Of a stretch of DNA of 64,000 nt, positions 55,287 to 64,000 are shown one piece after another. The notes beneath the pieces were generated by a model. The model was not told the DNA's origin. It made no database searches and saw only the letters and a list, made by a program, of their open reading frames with translations. The position numbers were made by a program, and so were the translations under genes. The stretch's first letter is position 1. Each line of letters begins with the position of its first letter. Source of the stretch: Verrucomicrobiota bacterium (GTDB lineage Bacteria > Verrucomicrobiota > Verrucomicrobiia > Opitutales > Opitutaceae); contig QNAI01000001.1 of the NCBI GenBank assembly GCA_003641745.1, positions 56,547-120,546 of the forward strand. Reading direction: 5' to 3'.

Positions 55287-56084
55287 TCACTTCAGGTCGT
55301 AGAAGGCCTTTGCGTTTTTTGTGGTGAGGGTCGCCAGATTCTCCTCCGACATGCCCAGGATCTCCGCACAGAATTCCGCGATGTACCTGACGTAGGCCGG
55401 TTCATTCGGTTTCCCCCTCTTCGGCACCGGAGCCAGATAGGGAGCGTCCGTCTCAAACATGAGTCGGTCGAGAGGCTGCCGTTTGAGCGATTCACGGACC
55501 TTCTCCGCATTCTTGTAGGTCACGATACCCGTGAATGACGCTCGTCCTCCACGTTCCAGAATGGGCGCCAGCAGCTCAGGTCCGTCTGAGAAGCAGTGAA
55601 AGACGACCTGCGTCCAATCAACCCCCGACTCGTCGATCATCTCGACACATGCCTCCACCGCCCCGCGGGAATGTATCACCAAGGGCCATGCCGTCCCCCG
55701 AGCCAGGTCAAGTTGGGCTCGAAAGGCATTCTCCTGGCGGGCAAAAATCCGCGCCGCCTCATCCGGGTCCCCCGGCAGGTGAAACCGATCCAGTCCCATC
55801 TCACCCAGCCCGACCGGGCGCGGCTCCCAGTCAAGTGCCTCGGGCAAAGCCGCCAGGGCCGCTTCCCATTGATCGTCGACCGAAGTCGGATGCAACCCGA
55901 CCGTATAGTCGATGACCCCTGGATGGGACGCCGCCAGATCACGATTGATCGACCAGTCATCCGGTTCGGTCCCGACAGTGACCATGCGCTCGACCCCCGC
56001 TTCCACCGCCCGCATGATCGCATCCCCGGCATTCCCGCGACGGGCGAAACTCACGAGGTGGGTATGGGAATCAACCAGGTACAT
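55287..56084 (-). CDS. TatD-family metal-dependent deoxyribonuclease
   Basis: The 265-residue TIM-barrel hydrolase has metal motifs DSHTHLVSF at the N-terminus, GLGEMGLDRF, VIHSRGA, FHCFSDG and ETDAPYLAP. TatD enzymes act as 3'-5' exonucleases or related hydrolases. It is convergent with ptsH (41 bp) and separated by 33 bp from the exported protein gene upstream. Confidence 0.9.
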   Translation of the reverse strand: MYLVDSHTHLVSFARRGNAGDAIMRAVEAGVERMVTVGTEPDDWSINRDLAASHPGVIDYTVGLHPTSVDDQWEAALAALPEALDWEPRPVGLGEMGLDRFHLPGDPDEAARIFARQENAFRAQLDLARGTAWPLVIHSRGAVEACVEMIDESGVDWTQVVFHCFSDGPELLAPILERGGRASFTGIVTYKNAEKVRESLKRQPLDRLMFETDAPYLAPVPKRGKPNEPAYVRYIAEFCAEILGMSEENLATLTTKNAKAFYDLK

Positions 56085-56117
56085 GCGCGGAAGTACGCTA
56101 CCGCCCTGCCGGCGGGA

Positions 56118-56498
56118 TCAATCCTCGTCCAAGGCCGCGTACATCTGCACCCACTCGTCTTCCGTGAGGTGGGTCTTCAGTTCAGAATGCAGCTTCACGA
56201 TGTGATCCTGCAACTCGAGCACCTTCTCGCGCTCCGGCCCGACAAGCGCATGCAGATCGGCCGGCGTGGTCTCATAGCTGCGGGTCGCTTTCTCGAACTG
56301 TATGAAGGTGTCGGTCTTGCTCTTGCTGTAATCGCGGACGATATCCGCCATCTCTTCGAGCGTCTCAATGGCTGCCTCACGACGGGTCTCATCGACAACG
56401 ACGTTCCTGACGGCTTTCTCGGCGTCCTTGATATTCGCGATTGTGGGTCCTGCACCCGAACCGCCAATCAGAAGTAAAGTTATAAGTGCGATCAACAT
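56118..56498 (-). CDS. Small exported helical protein
   Basis: The 126-residue protein starts with a short signal peptide (MLIALITLLLIGGSGAG) and continues as helical, charged sequence with SYETTPADLHALV and HSELKTHLTEDEWVQM. The second half resembles the lipoprotein encoded just upstream in spacing (YxTT, then a short hydrophobic helix, then Q-I-K, then LTxxE), suggesting a tandem divergent pair. The function is unknown. Confidence 0.68.
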   Translation of the reverse strand: MLIALITLLLIGGSGAGPTIANIKDAEKAVRNVVVDETRREAAIETLEEMADIVRDYSKSKTDTFIQFEKATRSYETTPADLHALVGPEREKVLELQDHIVKLHSELKTHLTEDEWVQMYAALDED

Positions 56499-56522
56499 AG
56501 TGGTTTTCCCTCGATTCGATGA

Positions 56523-56987
56523 CTAAAGCCAGCGGGCACCGTCCATCAGGTTGTCAATGAACGTGTTCCGAGTACCCTGAAGGTTCTCCAATTCCGCCGG
56601 CGTGACGAGTTCACGGATCTGGCCAGTGATCTTGATCACCTGATCCTGCCCTTTGGTCCTGTATTCGTTATAGTCCTCAATCAGGCTTCGGATCTCATTC
56701 TCCGTGGTCGCATAGTTCGAGGTCAATTCGTTCAGGCGTTGGTTGTAGGTGACCAGATATTCCATCCGATCCGTCATGATCTGCAGCAGTTCTTCCAGGA
56801 GAGAAAGCACTTTCCCGGACGTTTCCGGATTGCTGATCGCCATGTCGCACGCCTCTTTCAGCGTTTCCACCGTAACTGGCTCGACCGGTTTCGGCGTCGT
56901 GGCACAGCCCGATCCCAAAAGGAGCGCGAAAGCCCCAACCACGATCGATCCCCCCAACCGCCACTTCAATAATTTGGTTCTGTTCAT
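56523..56987 (-). CDS. Small helical lipoprotein
   Basis: The start at 56987 (MNRTKLLKWRLGG) gives 154 residues with lipobox LLGSGC; ATG codons upstream would place 45 residues before the signal. The mature part is helical (NQRLNELTSNYATTENEIRSLIEDYNEYRTKGQDQ, in parts) with weak similarity to the protein encoded 24 bp downstream. Probably an envelope protein pair of unknown role, cotranscribed. Confidence 0.72.
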   Translation of the reverse strand: MNRTKLLKWRLGGSIVVGAFALLLGSGCATTPKPVEPVTVETLKEACDMAISNPETSGKVLSLLEELLQIMTDRMEYLVTYNQRLNELTSNYATTENEIRSLIEDYNEYRTKGQDQVIKITGQIRELVTPAELENLQGTRNTFIDNLMDGARWL

Positions 56988-57219
56988 GAGCATCATCCGA
57001 GTGCGCATACTGATTCGATACAGTTCCCGCATACAAGTATAAAGGGCACCTTCGCCCAGCTGCGGACCTGCGGATTTTCCCGGTCCGGACGATGAATCTC
57101 CGCAGCCGGACATCCAAATCACCAGGATTCAGGTAACGAATCCTTTACGCAATTTGACTTGTTGCCCCGCCCGAACACGTATCGATTAGCGCTTCGACAA
57201 CTTTCCAGAGCCAGGATCC

Positions 57220-58164
57220 ATGAGCAACGAAATTGAAAATATCATCATCGTCGGAACCGGGTGTGCCGGACTGACCGCCGCTGTCTACGCGGCCCGAGCC
57301 AGCATCAACCCCCTCGTTATCGAGGGCAATCTGCCCGGTGGCCAGCTCACGACAACCTCCGAGGTTGAGAATTTTCCTGGATTTCCCGAGGGAATCGACG
57401 GGTTCGTGCTCATGGACAATCTCAGGAAACAGGCAACACGGTTTGGTGCCCGGTTTGAGCAGGGACTCATCACTGAGGTGGATCTGAAATCTGACGTGAG
57501 GATCCTCAGGACCGCCGAAAAGGAATACCGGACCCGATCCCTGATCGTGGCCACCGGCGCTTCGCCAAGGATGATCGGCGTTCCCGGTGAGAAGGAACTC
57601 TTTGGCGGTGGCGGGGTGACCACCTGCGCCACCTGCGACGGCGCCTTTTACCGGAATATGGATGTCGTGGTGGTCGGCGGAGGTGATTCGGCTGTCGAGG
57701 AGGCCATCTTCCTCACCCGTTTCTGCTCCAAAGTCACCCTGATCCACCGCCGTGATGAATTGAGGGCGTCATCGATCATGAGGGATCGGGTGCTCGCCCA
57801 TGAGAAAGTCGAGATGTGCTGGGACCATGTCGTGACCGAGGTGCTGGGAGCGAACGAAAAAGCCGTTTCAGGCGTCCGCGTACGCAACGTGAAGACCGGT
57901 GAGGATTCGATTATCTCCTGCAAGGGTGTTTTTGTCGCAATCGGGCATATACCCAATACCCAACCATTTGCGTCAGATATGAAGGTGGACGGTGAAGGCT
58001 ATTTCGTGCCCGAGACGGACAGCCAGATCAGAACCGACCGACCGGGCGTTTACGTGGCCGGCGACTGCGCTGATCACCTCTACCGGCAGGCCATCACAGC
58101 GGCGGGTATGGGATGCCAGGCCGCGATCGAGGCCGAGCGCTGGCTGGCGGAAATCGGCTCCTGA
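57220..58164 (+). CDS. trxB: Thioredoxin reductase
   Basis: TrxB reduces thioredoxin with NADPH. The 314-residue flavoprotein has the FAD loop [16 protein letters not shown], the redox pair CATCDG near residue 135, the NADPH loop [13 protein letters not shown] and the C-terminal [21 protein letters not shown]. It sits just before the Fur-family gene, on the same strand. Confidence 0.95.
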   Translation: MSNEIENIIIVGTGCAGLTAAVYAARASINPLVIEGNLPGGQLTTTSEVENFPGFPEGIDGFVLMDNLRKQATRFGARFEQGLITEVDLKSDVRILRTAEKEYRTRSLIVATGASPRMIGVPGEKELFGGGGVTTCATCDGAFYRNMDVVVVGGGDSAVEEAIFLTRFCSKVTLIHRRDELRASSIMRDRVLAHEKVEMCWDHVVTEVLGANEKAVSGVRVRNVKTGEDSIISCKGVFVAIGHIPNTQPFASDMKVDGEGYFVPETDSQIRTDRPGVYVAGDCADHLYRQAITAAGMGCQAAIEAERWLAEIGS

Positions 58165-58210
58165 TCTGCCCACCGCCCCTTCAGTAGCCACGCTTCTGTT
58201 TTATATGATA

Positions 58211-58227
58211 CTTGGAATTATTCTAAG
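58211..58227 (+). promoter_or_regulatory. Fur-superfamily operator-like palindrome, site 1
   Basis: CTTGGAATTATTCTAAG is an inverted repeat (TTGGAA, 3 bp, TTCTAA, one mismatch). It fits the iron-control-element pattern TTAGAA-N3-TTCTAA of Irr-type regulators and, less closely, PerR boxes. It lies 45 bp before the Fur-family start codon and 29 bp centre-to-centre from site 2; TATGAT at 58204-58209 could be a -10. Confidence 0.6.
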
Positions 58228-58240
58228 TTTTAGTTGATAT

Positions 58241-58256
58241 CTGGAATTATTCCACT
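58241..58256 (+). promoter_or_regulatory. Fur-superfamily operator-like palindrome, site 2
   Basis: TGGAATTATTCCA (58242-58254) is a perfect 6-1-6 inverted repeat, close to site 1 in sequence. It ends 17 bp before the regulator's start codon. Two sites close to three helical turns apart suggest cooperative autoregulation of the regulator and the downstream suf genes. Confidence 0.6.
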
Positions 58257-58271
58257 TTAAGTTGGTGGAGT

Positions 58272-58691
58272 ATGACCTCTCCAGTGACCCCCCACGACAC
58301 CCTGACCCGGAAACTGGCGGACGAAGGGATGCGGTTCACCCGTCAGCGGGAGGTCGTCTATGAGGCGGTGCTCAATCAGCGGGACCACCCGACTGCCGAC
58401 GAAGTTTACGCGCGGGTCCGGTCCGATGTGGCCGGAATCTCTCTGGCCACCGTTTACAACACCCTGGAGACACTGGTGCAGTGCAACCTGGTCAAACAGG
58501 TCAATTTCGAAAGGGAATCGACCCGCTACTGCCCCAATCTCAAAGAGCACGCCCATTTCTACGACACTCAGACCGGCCGGATCTACGATGTGGACCTGAA
58601 TAACGGTTTGGTCGAGCAACTCCGCGAGAACCTGCCCGAGGGATTTGAAGCGGCGCAGATTGAAATCAATTACCGCGGTCGAACCGCATAG
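58272..58691 (+). CDS. Fur-superfamily regulator without CxxC, Irr-like
   Basis: The 139-residue protein has a winged-helix N-terminus (GMRFTRQREVVYEAVL; HPTADEVYARVR; ISLATVYNTLETLV) and a dimerisation domain with EHAHFYDTQTGRIYDVDL. The usual Cys pairs for structural zinc are absent; the HxHFY..TG block resembles Irr of alpha-proteobacteria, where heme or iron is sensed. Located 34 bp before sufC, it probably controls Fe-S cluster assembly in response to iron or peroxide. Direct regulation is inferred from position and the two upstream palindromes. Confidence 0.85.
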   Translation: MTSPVTPHDTLTRKLADEGMRFTRQREVVYEAVLNQRDHPTADEVYARVRSDVAGISLATVYNTLETLVQCNLVKQVNFERESTRYCPNLKEHAHFYDTQTGRIYDVDLNNGLVEQLRENLPEGFEAAQIEINYRGRTA

Positions 58692-58724
58692 AAACCCACC
58701 TGAAGACGAAGCCAACCCACCTCG

Positions 58725-59477
58725 ATGAATACACTCGAGATTACTGATCTCACTGTGACGATCGGCGACAAACCGATTCTTAAAAATTTCTCGCTGACCG
58801 TGCCCAAGGGCGAGGTCCATGCCCTCATGGGACCGAATGGGACCGGGAAAAGCACCTTGGCCAAAGCCTTGGCCGGCCATCCTGACTGCCAGATCACCTC
58901 GGGCGAGGTCCTGATGGATGGAGAGTCGATTCTTGACCTGGAGCCCGACGAGCGGGCGCGCAGGGGCCTGTTCATGGCGTTTCAATATCCAAGCGAGATA
59001 CCTGGTGTAACCATCGCAAATTTCATCCGGGCGGCCGTGCAATCCCGTCTGGGTGAAGAAGATGACTTTGAGGCCACCACCTACTACAAGCAACTCTACA
59101 AGAAGATGGATCTCCTGAAGATTGACCGCAAATTCACGTCGCGGGCCGTCAATGTAGGATTCTCGGGTGGCGAAAAGAAGCGCTGCGAAATCCTCCAGAT
59201 GGCGATGCTCGAACCCGCCTATGCCGTCCTCGACGAGACGGATTCCGGCCTTGATATCGACGCCCTGCGGGTGGTTTCCGAGGGAGTCAATTCACTGCGT
59301 GGCGCGGACATGGGCATCCTCGTGATCACCCACTACCAGAGACTGCTCAACTACATCACCCCGGACCACGTGCACGTGCTCTGGGACGGGCAGATCGTCA
59401 AGAGCGGAGGCAAGGAACTCGCGCTCGTACTCGAGGAAAAGGGATACGACTGGGTCAAGGACCTGGCCCCCGCCTGA
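58725..59477 (+). CDS. sufC: Fe-S assembly ATPase SufC
   Basis: SufC powers the SufBCD scaffold. The 250-residue ABC ATPase has Walker [15 protein letters not shown], the signature [14 protein letters not shown], Walker [14 protein letters not shown] and the switch His ITHYQ. It precedes sufB by 30 bp. Confidence 0.96.
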   Translation: MNTLEITDLTVTIGDKPILKNFSLTVPKGEVHALMGPNGTGKSTLAKALAGHPDCQITSGEVLMDGESILDLEPDERARRGLFMAFQYPSEIPGVTIANFIRAAVQSRLGEEDDFEATTYYKQLYKKMDLLKIDRKFTSRAVNVGFSGGEKKRCEILQMAMLEPAYAVLDETDSGLDIDALRVVSEGVNSLRGADMGILVITHYQRLLNYITPDHVHVLWDGQIVKSGGKELALVLEEKGYDWVKDLAPA

Positions 59478-59507
59478 AACCACCCACCCTGAACAACAGA
59501 AATCACC

Positions 59508-60923
59508 ATGTCCACCGTCTCACCAACCCCGGCCATCGATATTGATCGGGAGAAAGGTAATTTCTCCTACCCGGAAAACTACGCCTACGATGCGGGCGTG
59601 GGCTTGAACGAGAAGGTCGTCAACTACATCACCGACGTCAAAGGTGAGGATGACTGGATCCGTAATTTTCGCCTCAAGGCGCTCCGCGTCTTCAACAACA
59701 AACCCCTCCCGACCAATTGGGCGACGAAGGATCTTGAGACCATCGATTTCGACAAGATTCGCTACTATCTGGCTGCAGGGCAGAAACCGAAGCGCACCTG
59801 GGACGAGGTCCCGGATGATATCAAGGAGACTTTTGAACGTCTGGGCATTCCTGAAAACGAGCGCAAGTTCCTCGCAGGGGTCGAAGCCCAGTTCGACAGC
59901 GAAGCCGCCTATTCCAATATCAAGGAGGCGGTCGGCAAGCAGGGCGTCATTTTCACCGGCAGCACCGATGGACTGATGGAGCACCCGGAGATTTTCCGCA
60001 AATGGTTCGGAAAAGTGATCCCGACCGGGGACAACAAGTATTCTGCCCTGAACTCCGCTGTTTTCTCCGGCGGCTCATTCATCTATATTCCACCGGGCGT
60101 CAAAGTCAGCCACCCTCTCCAGGCTTATTTCCGGATCAATGCCGAGAACTTCGGTCAGTTCGAAAGGACACTTATTATCGCGGACGAGGGTTCCGAAGTC
60201 ACCTACATGGAGGGCTGTACCGCCCCCAAGTTCAATACCGCCACCCTGCACTGCGCGGTGGTCGAACTGGTCGCGCTCAAGGGCGCGAAGATCGAGTACA
60301 TCACGGTCCAGAACTGGTCCTCGAATGTCTTCAACCTGGTGACCAAGAGGGCAATTGCCGAGGAGGACGCGACTGTGAAATGGATCGACTGTAATATCGG
60401 TTCGCGCCTGACCATGAAATACCCCGGCGTGGTCCTCAAAGGACGCCGGGCCCGGGGGGAGGTGCTGTCAATAGCCCTGGCCAATGACGGACAACATCAG
60501 GATACCGGCGCCAAGATGATCCACGCGGCCGATGATACCACCAGCAATATCATCTCGAAATCGATCTCAGTCGGCCAGGGTCGCTCGACCTACCGCGGTA
60601 TGGTTCACATTCCCAAGCATCTCAAGGGCTGCAAGAACAACACCGAATGCGACGCGCTGCTGATCAATTCGAGTTCCAGAACCGATACCTACCCGGCAAT
60701 CACGGTCCGAGGCAACGACAACTCGGTTCAGCACGAGGCCTCGGTTTCGAAAGTCAGCGAAGAACAGATTTTCTATATGCAGCAGCGCGGGCTTACCGAA
60801 GCGGAGGCCATGTCCCTCAGCGTCAACGGCTTCGTCAATGACCTGACCCGCCAGTTCCCTATGGAATACAGCGTCGAATTGAAACGCCTGATCGACCTCG
60901 AGATGGAGGGTTCAGTCGGATGA
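59508..60923 (+). CDS. sufB: Fe-S scaffold protein SufB
   Basis: SufB is the cluster-building subunit of SufBC2D. The 471-residue protein shows the beta-helix core with [40 protein letters not shown] and [22 protein letters not shown] (given in parts), and the conserved C-terminal block EDLTRQFP-like [15 protein letters not shown]. It overlaps sufD by 4 bp (ATGA). Confidence 0.96.
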   Translation: MSTVSPTPAIDIDREKGNFSYPENYAYDAGVGLNEKVVNYITDVKGEDDWIRNFRLKALRVFNNKPLPTNWATKDLETIDFDKIRYYLAAGQKPKRTWDEVPDDIKETFERLGIPENERKFLAGVEAQFDSEAAYSNIKEAVGKQGVIFTGSTDGLMEHPEIFRKWFGKVIPTGDNKYSALNSAVFSGGSFIYIPPGVKVSHPLQAYFRINAENFGQFERTLIIADEGSEVTYMEGCTAPKFNTATLHCAVVELVALKGAKIEYITVQNWSSNVFNLVTKRAIAEEDATVKWIDCNIGSRLTMKYPGVVLKGRRARGEVLSIALANDGQHQDTGAKMIHAADDTTSNIISKSISVGQGRSTYRGMVHIPKHLKGCKNNTECDALLINSSSRTDTYPAITVRGNDNSVQHEASVSKVSEEQIFYMQQRGLTEAEAMSLSVNGFVNDLTRQFPMEYSVELKRLIDLEMEGSVG

Positions 60924-62347
60924 ACATCTCCGACCGTCCTCCAGCGCCTGGAAATCCAGCCAATTCCGAATCAGACATGCCATCCACAGAACCACTGAGC
61001 AAAACCAAGAGAGACGAAGTGATCCAGGATCCGATCACGGCCGCATTCGAACGGCACCTCACCCGGATGGCCGGTCTTCCGGACTGGTGGAAAGAGATGA
61101 AGCAGAAGGCGATGATCGACTACCTCGCCCTGCCCATGCCAACCCGCAAAGCCGAGCAATGGCGTTTCGCCAACCTGCGCGGTCTCGCGATCGAAACTTA
61201 CGAATTCAATCCCGCTCTCCAGGATGAACATCGTGATCGAGCACGTCAGTCCAACCTGATGGTCGCTCATCGCGCAGGTGGGATGGTGTTCGTCGATGAC
61301 GAGTTGCTCGACCATGAACCGGTCAGCCCCGACCTGGCGAAAAAGGGAGTGATCTGGGAACCCATCGAATCGGCTCTGCGAAACCACCCGGAGATCATCA
61401 AGGATTACTTCATGACGCAGGAGCCCCACCTGGGCTCGGAGAAATTCGCCGCGCTGCATTCCGCCTTCGTCTCGGCCGGGTGCCTGCTCTACGTGCCCAA
61501 GGGCGTTGAGATCGATCTGCCGTTCATGGCCAGCCACTGGTCGGCCGGACAGAATTCCGCAGTCTTTCCGCATACCCTGGTGATCGCCGAAGAGAACGCA
61601 CGGGTAACCCTGGTGGACGCCTTCGAATCGCTCGACCGGCAAGGAAAGCACCTTGCCTGTGGATTCAATCACCTGTTCACCGGAGAAGGCGCCCGCATTG
61701 ACTATCAGGTCGTTCAGAACTGGAGTCAGAACACTTGGGGCTTTCAGATCAACAGCATGATTGCGGGTCGCGATGCCACCGTGCACTCGCTCGCGATCAA
61801 CCTGGGGGCATCGCATTACCGATCCGAGAACCAGAGCTTGCTCAACGGCGAGGGCAGCCGGGTTGAAATGTATTCGCTCAGCGTAACCGACAAGGACCAG
61901 CAGATCGACCAGCGGACCCTGCAGTCCCATCTCGCACCACATGCCAGCTCCGATCTCCTCTACAAGAATGCCTTGATGGATGATTCCCGGACGGTATTCT
62001 CCGGCCTGATCAAGGTGGCCGAGGACGCCCAGAAAACCGACGCTTACCAGTCGAATCGGAATCTTCTGGTCAGCCCGACCGCGGAGGCCAACTCACTGCC
62101 CGGGCTGGAAATTCAGGCCAACGATGTCCGTTGCACCCATGGTTCAACCACCGGACAGATCGACGAAAGCGAACTCTTCTATCTGCTTTCCCGGGGTATC
62201 AGGCCGAACCTGGCTCGCGAGCTCCTGGTTTTCGGATTCTTCGAGGAGGTTATTTTGAAGGTCGAAAATAACGAACTCGCCTCGAGTATTCGGAACCTGA
62301 TTCAGACGAAATTCCGCGAGGACATGGCAGCCCGGAAACAGGTTTGA
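60920..62347 (+). CDS. sufD: Fe-S scaffold protein SufD
   Basis: The 475-residue SufD partners SufB and SufC. The N-terminal helical domain (about 40-110, [13 protein letters not shown]) precedes the beta-helix; the C-terminal block [21 protein letters not shown] is typical. An internal ATG at 60977 is possible, but the 4-bp overlap with sufB favours the first. No sufS, sufE or sufU follows, so the cysteine desulfurase must be elsewhere. Confidence 0.94.
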   Translation: MNISDRPPAPGNPANSESDMPSTEPLSKTKRDEVIQDPITAAFERHLTRMAGLPDWWKEMKQKAMIDYLALPMPTRKAEQWRFANLRGLAIETYEFNPALQDEHRDRARQSNLMVAHRAGGMVFVDDELLDHEPVSPDLAKKGVIWEPIESALRNHPEIIKDYFMTQEPHLGSEKFAALHSAFVSAGCLLYVPKGVEIDLPFMASHWSAGQNSAVFPHTLVIAEENARVTLVDAFESLDRQGKHLACGFNHLFTGEGARIDYQVVQNWSQNTWGFQINSMIAGRDATVHSLAINLGASHYRSENQSLLNGEGSRVEMYSLSVTDKDQQIDQRTLQSHLAPHASSDLLYKNALMDDSRTVFSGLIKVAEDAQKTDAYQSNRNLLVSPTAEANSLPGLEIQANDVRCTHGSTTGQIDESELFYLLSRGIRPNLARELLVFGFFEEVILKVENNELASSIRNLIQTKFREDMAARKQV

Positions 62348-62369
62348 AACCCATGGCTAAGACCGATCA

Positions 62370-62933
62370 ATGAACGACACCAGGGAGATTATTCTCACCC
62401 GCGACTGCCCGGCGGTGCAGATACCCAGCGGCAACACCTTTAACCTCGAGAAAGGTGCCCGGATCCACGTCACCCAGACCCTTGGCGGGAGCTTCACCGT
62501 CATGTGCGATTACGGCCTGGCGCGGATTGATGGCGAACACGCCGATGCCATCGGCATGGAGATCTCGGCCGAACCGGCGCAGGAAAGTCCAGCCGCTGGG
62601 ACCTCTCAAGAGGGTCCGCCCGACGAAGAAGCCGTCTGGACCCAGCTGCGCAATGTCTACGATCCGGAAATACCGGTGAATATTGTCGACCTCGGACTGG
62701 TCTATTCGCTCGACATCAAACCGAGCGAATCCGGAGAGGCCTACCGGGTCGAAGTCATGATGACTCTGACCGCACCCGGATGCGGTATGGGACCCGCCAT
62801 TGCCGCCGATGCCCGAAGCAAGGTCCTCCAGGTGCCTGGCGTGGAAGAAGCCGATGTCGACCTGGTTTGGGAGCCGGCCTGGAACCAGGGTATGATCAGC
62901 GAGGAAGGCCGGATGATCCTCGGGTTGGTCTGA
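62370..62933 (+). CDS. sufT: Fe-S maturation factor SufT
   Basis: The 187-residue protein joins a small N-terminal beta domain (about 1-60) to a FSCA/DUF59 domain (VWTQLRNVYDPEIPVNIVDLGLVYSLDI; LTAPGCGMGPAIAADARSKV), with the conserved Cys in APGCGMG. SufT-type proteins act late in Fe-S cluster delivery. It is the last gene of the suf run, 22 bp after sufD, and is followed by a strong hairpin. Confidence 0.9.
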   Translation: MNDTREIILTRDCPAVQIPSGNTFNLEKGARIHVTQTLGGSFTVMCDYGLARIDGEHADAIGMEISAEPAQESPAAGTSQEGPPDEEAVWTQLRNVYDPEIPVNIVDLGLVYSLDIKPSESGEAYRVEVMMTLTAPGCGMGPAIAADARSKVLQVPGVEEADVDLVWEPAWNQGMISEEGRMILGLV

Positions 62934-62973
62934 CTCGTCCGGCTACTCTGCGATACGCCGCGACAAGCTGGCT

Positions 62974-63110
62974 GGATGGATGGATGGATGGATGGAAGAA
63001 TAAACCCTCATTCGCGGTCCCGCGAATGTCACTGACTCGATTTCCACTTCTAACTTCTGCCTTCTAACTTCTAACTTCCCTCTCCCCTCTCCCCCTCTCC
63101 CCCTCTCCCC
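62974..63110. repeat. Simple-sequence tracts and hairpin between sufT and clpP
   Basis: Five GGAT units (62974-62993) are followed by a tight 9-bp hairpin, CATTCGCGG/CCGCGAATG with a 2-nt loop (63009-63028). Next come near-repeats of TTCTAACTTC (about 63045-63078) and CTCTCCCC units (63079-63110). The pyrimidine tract lies within 50 bp of the clpP start. The hairpin may terminate suf; the simple repeats may vary in length. Confidence 0.7.
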
Positions 63111-63155
63111 ATCCTTCTTCGATCCTGACTTGCGCTCGTCTTCACTTTAGCCAAC

Positions 63156-63806
63156 GTGACACCCGTGCATTTCACCAATCTCAAACCATCTTTCAATACA
63201 CCCGCCCAACCCCGGTTGGACGAGGACGAGGAGTCCGGCAGGAGTACGTCCAGCCTCGGTCAGGTCGGAGCCATGATCCAGAAGAAGTTCCTCGCGCAGA
63301 GACGCGTCTTCATCTGGGGCGAGGTCAACACCGAATCCGCGCAGGATCTGGTCGAAAAATTCCTCTACCTGGAATCAGATGATCCAGGCAAACCCATCAC
63401 TTTCTACATCGACACGCCGGGGGGATCGATCACCGACGGCATGGCCATCTATGACACCATCAAGATGCTCTCCTCGCCGGTTACCGCGGTGGTCACGGGA
63501 ATGGCGGCCAGCATGGGATCGGTCCTGCTCTGCGCGGCCAAGAAGGGAAACCGCTTTGTCTTTCCCCACTCCCGGGTGCTTATCCACCAGCCGCTGATCA
63601 GCGGGCGAATGATCGCCCCGGCCGTCGATATCAACATCCAGGCCCTCGAAATGGAGCGGTTGCGCGCCGAACTGAATCGCATCCTTTCCGAAGCCTCCGG
63701 ACAGTCGATGGAGAAGATCATACAGGACACCGACCGCGATTTCTATATGACGGCGCAGGAAGCCATCGACTACGGTCTGGCAGACAAGATCGTCGACAAA
63801 CTCTGA
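63156..63806 (+). CDS. clpP: ATP-dependent Clp protease proteolytic subunit
   Basis: The 216-residue protein, starting at GTG, has the ClpP catalytic triad: Ser in GMAASMGSVLL, His in RVLIHQP, Asp in DTDRDFYMTAQEA. The hydrophobic pocket and handle regions are normal. The N-terminal 35 residues are longer and more acidic than usual (LDEDEESGRS). No clpX or tig is adjacent, so this may be one of several ClpP paralogues; the window cannot show. Confidence 0.94.
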   Translation: MTPVHFTNLKPSFNTPAQPRLDEDEESGRSTSSLGQVGAMIQKKFLAQRRVFIWGEVNTESAQDLVEKFLYLESDDPGKPITFYIDTPGGSITDGMAIYDTIKMLSSPVTAVVTGMAASMGSVLLCAAKKGNRFVFPHSRVLIHQPLISGRMIAPAVDINIQALEMERLRAELNRILSEASGQSMEKIIQDTDRDFYMTAQEAIDYGLADKIVDKL

Positions 63807-63848
63807 ACCCGCGGAGATGGAACAAAGGCAACTCAATACGAGTCCGCT

Positions 63849-64000
63849 TTTAGAGGCTGTCTTAAAAGTGATGAAATATGTCGTTTGGCCAGAAAAGGCC
63901 TCGCCGCAAGGCACATCCTAAATGGGGTATCCCCATAGGGCTATCCCTTTCGGATGGAACGCCGCGCCGGGGTCGTTTCTGGCCAAACCCTTCGGGCAGA
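63849..64000. repeat. Repeat related to family A core, cut by window end
   Basis: The start is AGAGGCTGTCTTAAAAGTG. From about 63905 it shares the core of the element at 1359: CCGCAAGGC and then 22 identical bases ending CATAGGGCTATCC (63925-63946 against 1428-1449), followed by AACGCCGCG and TTTCTG blocks. The outer end differs from family A. It continues past the window. The rest of the gap 63807-63848 shows nothing. Confidence 0.6.

Noticed and set aside
62974..63110. CRISPR-like array between sufT and clpP.
   Set aside because: Units are 4-10 bp simple sequence without spacers; no cas genes are present anywhere in the window.

Overview
The window is a G+C-rich, densely packed bacterial chromosome segment with about 60 protein genes, one tRNA gene and no phage, plasmid or CRISPR signature. 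The mix of genes (dnaG-rpoD, mreBCD-mrdA, MoxR/DUF58/transglutaminase, sufCBD-sufT under a Fur-family regulator, a deoxyhypusine-synthase-like protein, an isolated nuoA, an Opitutaceae-like TyrA N-terminus) and the absence of obvious recent transfer suggest a Verrucomicrobiota bacterium, probably of the Opitutales/Opitutaceae side. That assignment is inference from gene content; no rRNA gene is present to confirm it.

Layout. 0-7 kb: tolB, a repeat element, an Mrp ATPase, a small conserved protein, ribosomal protein L33, a PTS-EIIA/diadenylate-cyclase fusion behind an orphan nuoA, and an exported DUF362-like protein. 7-17 kb: a TPR lipoprotein, dnaG, rpoD, tatA, then the cell-shape cluster mreB-mreC-mreD-mrdA. 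17-22 kb (minus strand): moxR, DUF58 and transglutaminase genes plus a nucleoside phosphorylase. 22-33 kb: CPBP protease, thiL, tsaE, a long disordered-tail protein, tRNA-Leu(GAG), an AAC(3)-fold acetyltransferase, an Hsp70-like ATPase with a long leader, two repeat elements, cysE, dapF, pyrD. 33-46 kb: an acidic-tailed unknown, hemB, cysS, thrS, PIN-TRAM, a 39-aa membrane peptide, EVE protein, tyrA-aroA-cmk, trpS with a left-handed beta-helix protein. 46-55 kb: deoxyhypusine-synthase-like gene, HIT-phoH-pgpH-ybeY, lysine aminomutase, carA, ptsH. 55-64 kb: tatD, two exported helical proteins, trxB, a Fur-family gene with two operator-like palindromes, sufC-sufB-sufD-sufT, low-complexity DNA, clpP and a truncated repeat.

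How the parts may work together. The window encodes both a c-di-AMP synthase and a PgpH-type c-di-AMP phosphodiesterase. The synthase carries an N-terminal PTS EIIA domain with an intact phospho-histidine motif, and a stand-alone HPr lies 50 kb away. This suggests that PTS phosphorylation state could set c-di-AMP level, and it is the best candidate here for an undescribed regulatory system. Several housekeeping proteins have lost canonical metal ligands: DnaG keeps one of four zinc-finger ligands, Mrp lacks CxxC, L33 is of the C-minus type, YbeY has Asp for the third His, HemB is of the non-zinc type and the Fur-family protein lacks CxxC. Two families of short non-autonomous repeats with terminal inverted repeats, including one element reduced to its two ends and flanked by a 6-bp direct repeat, sit between genes.
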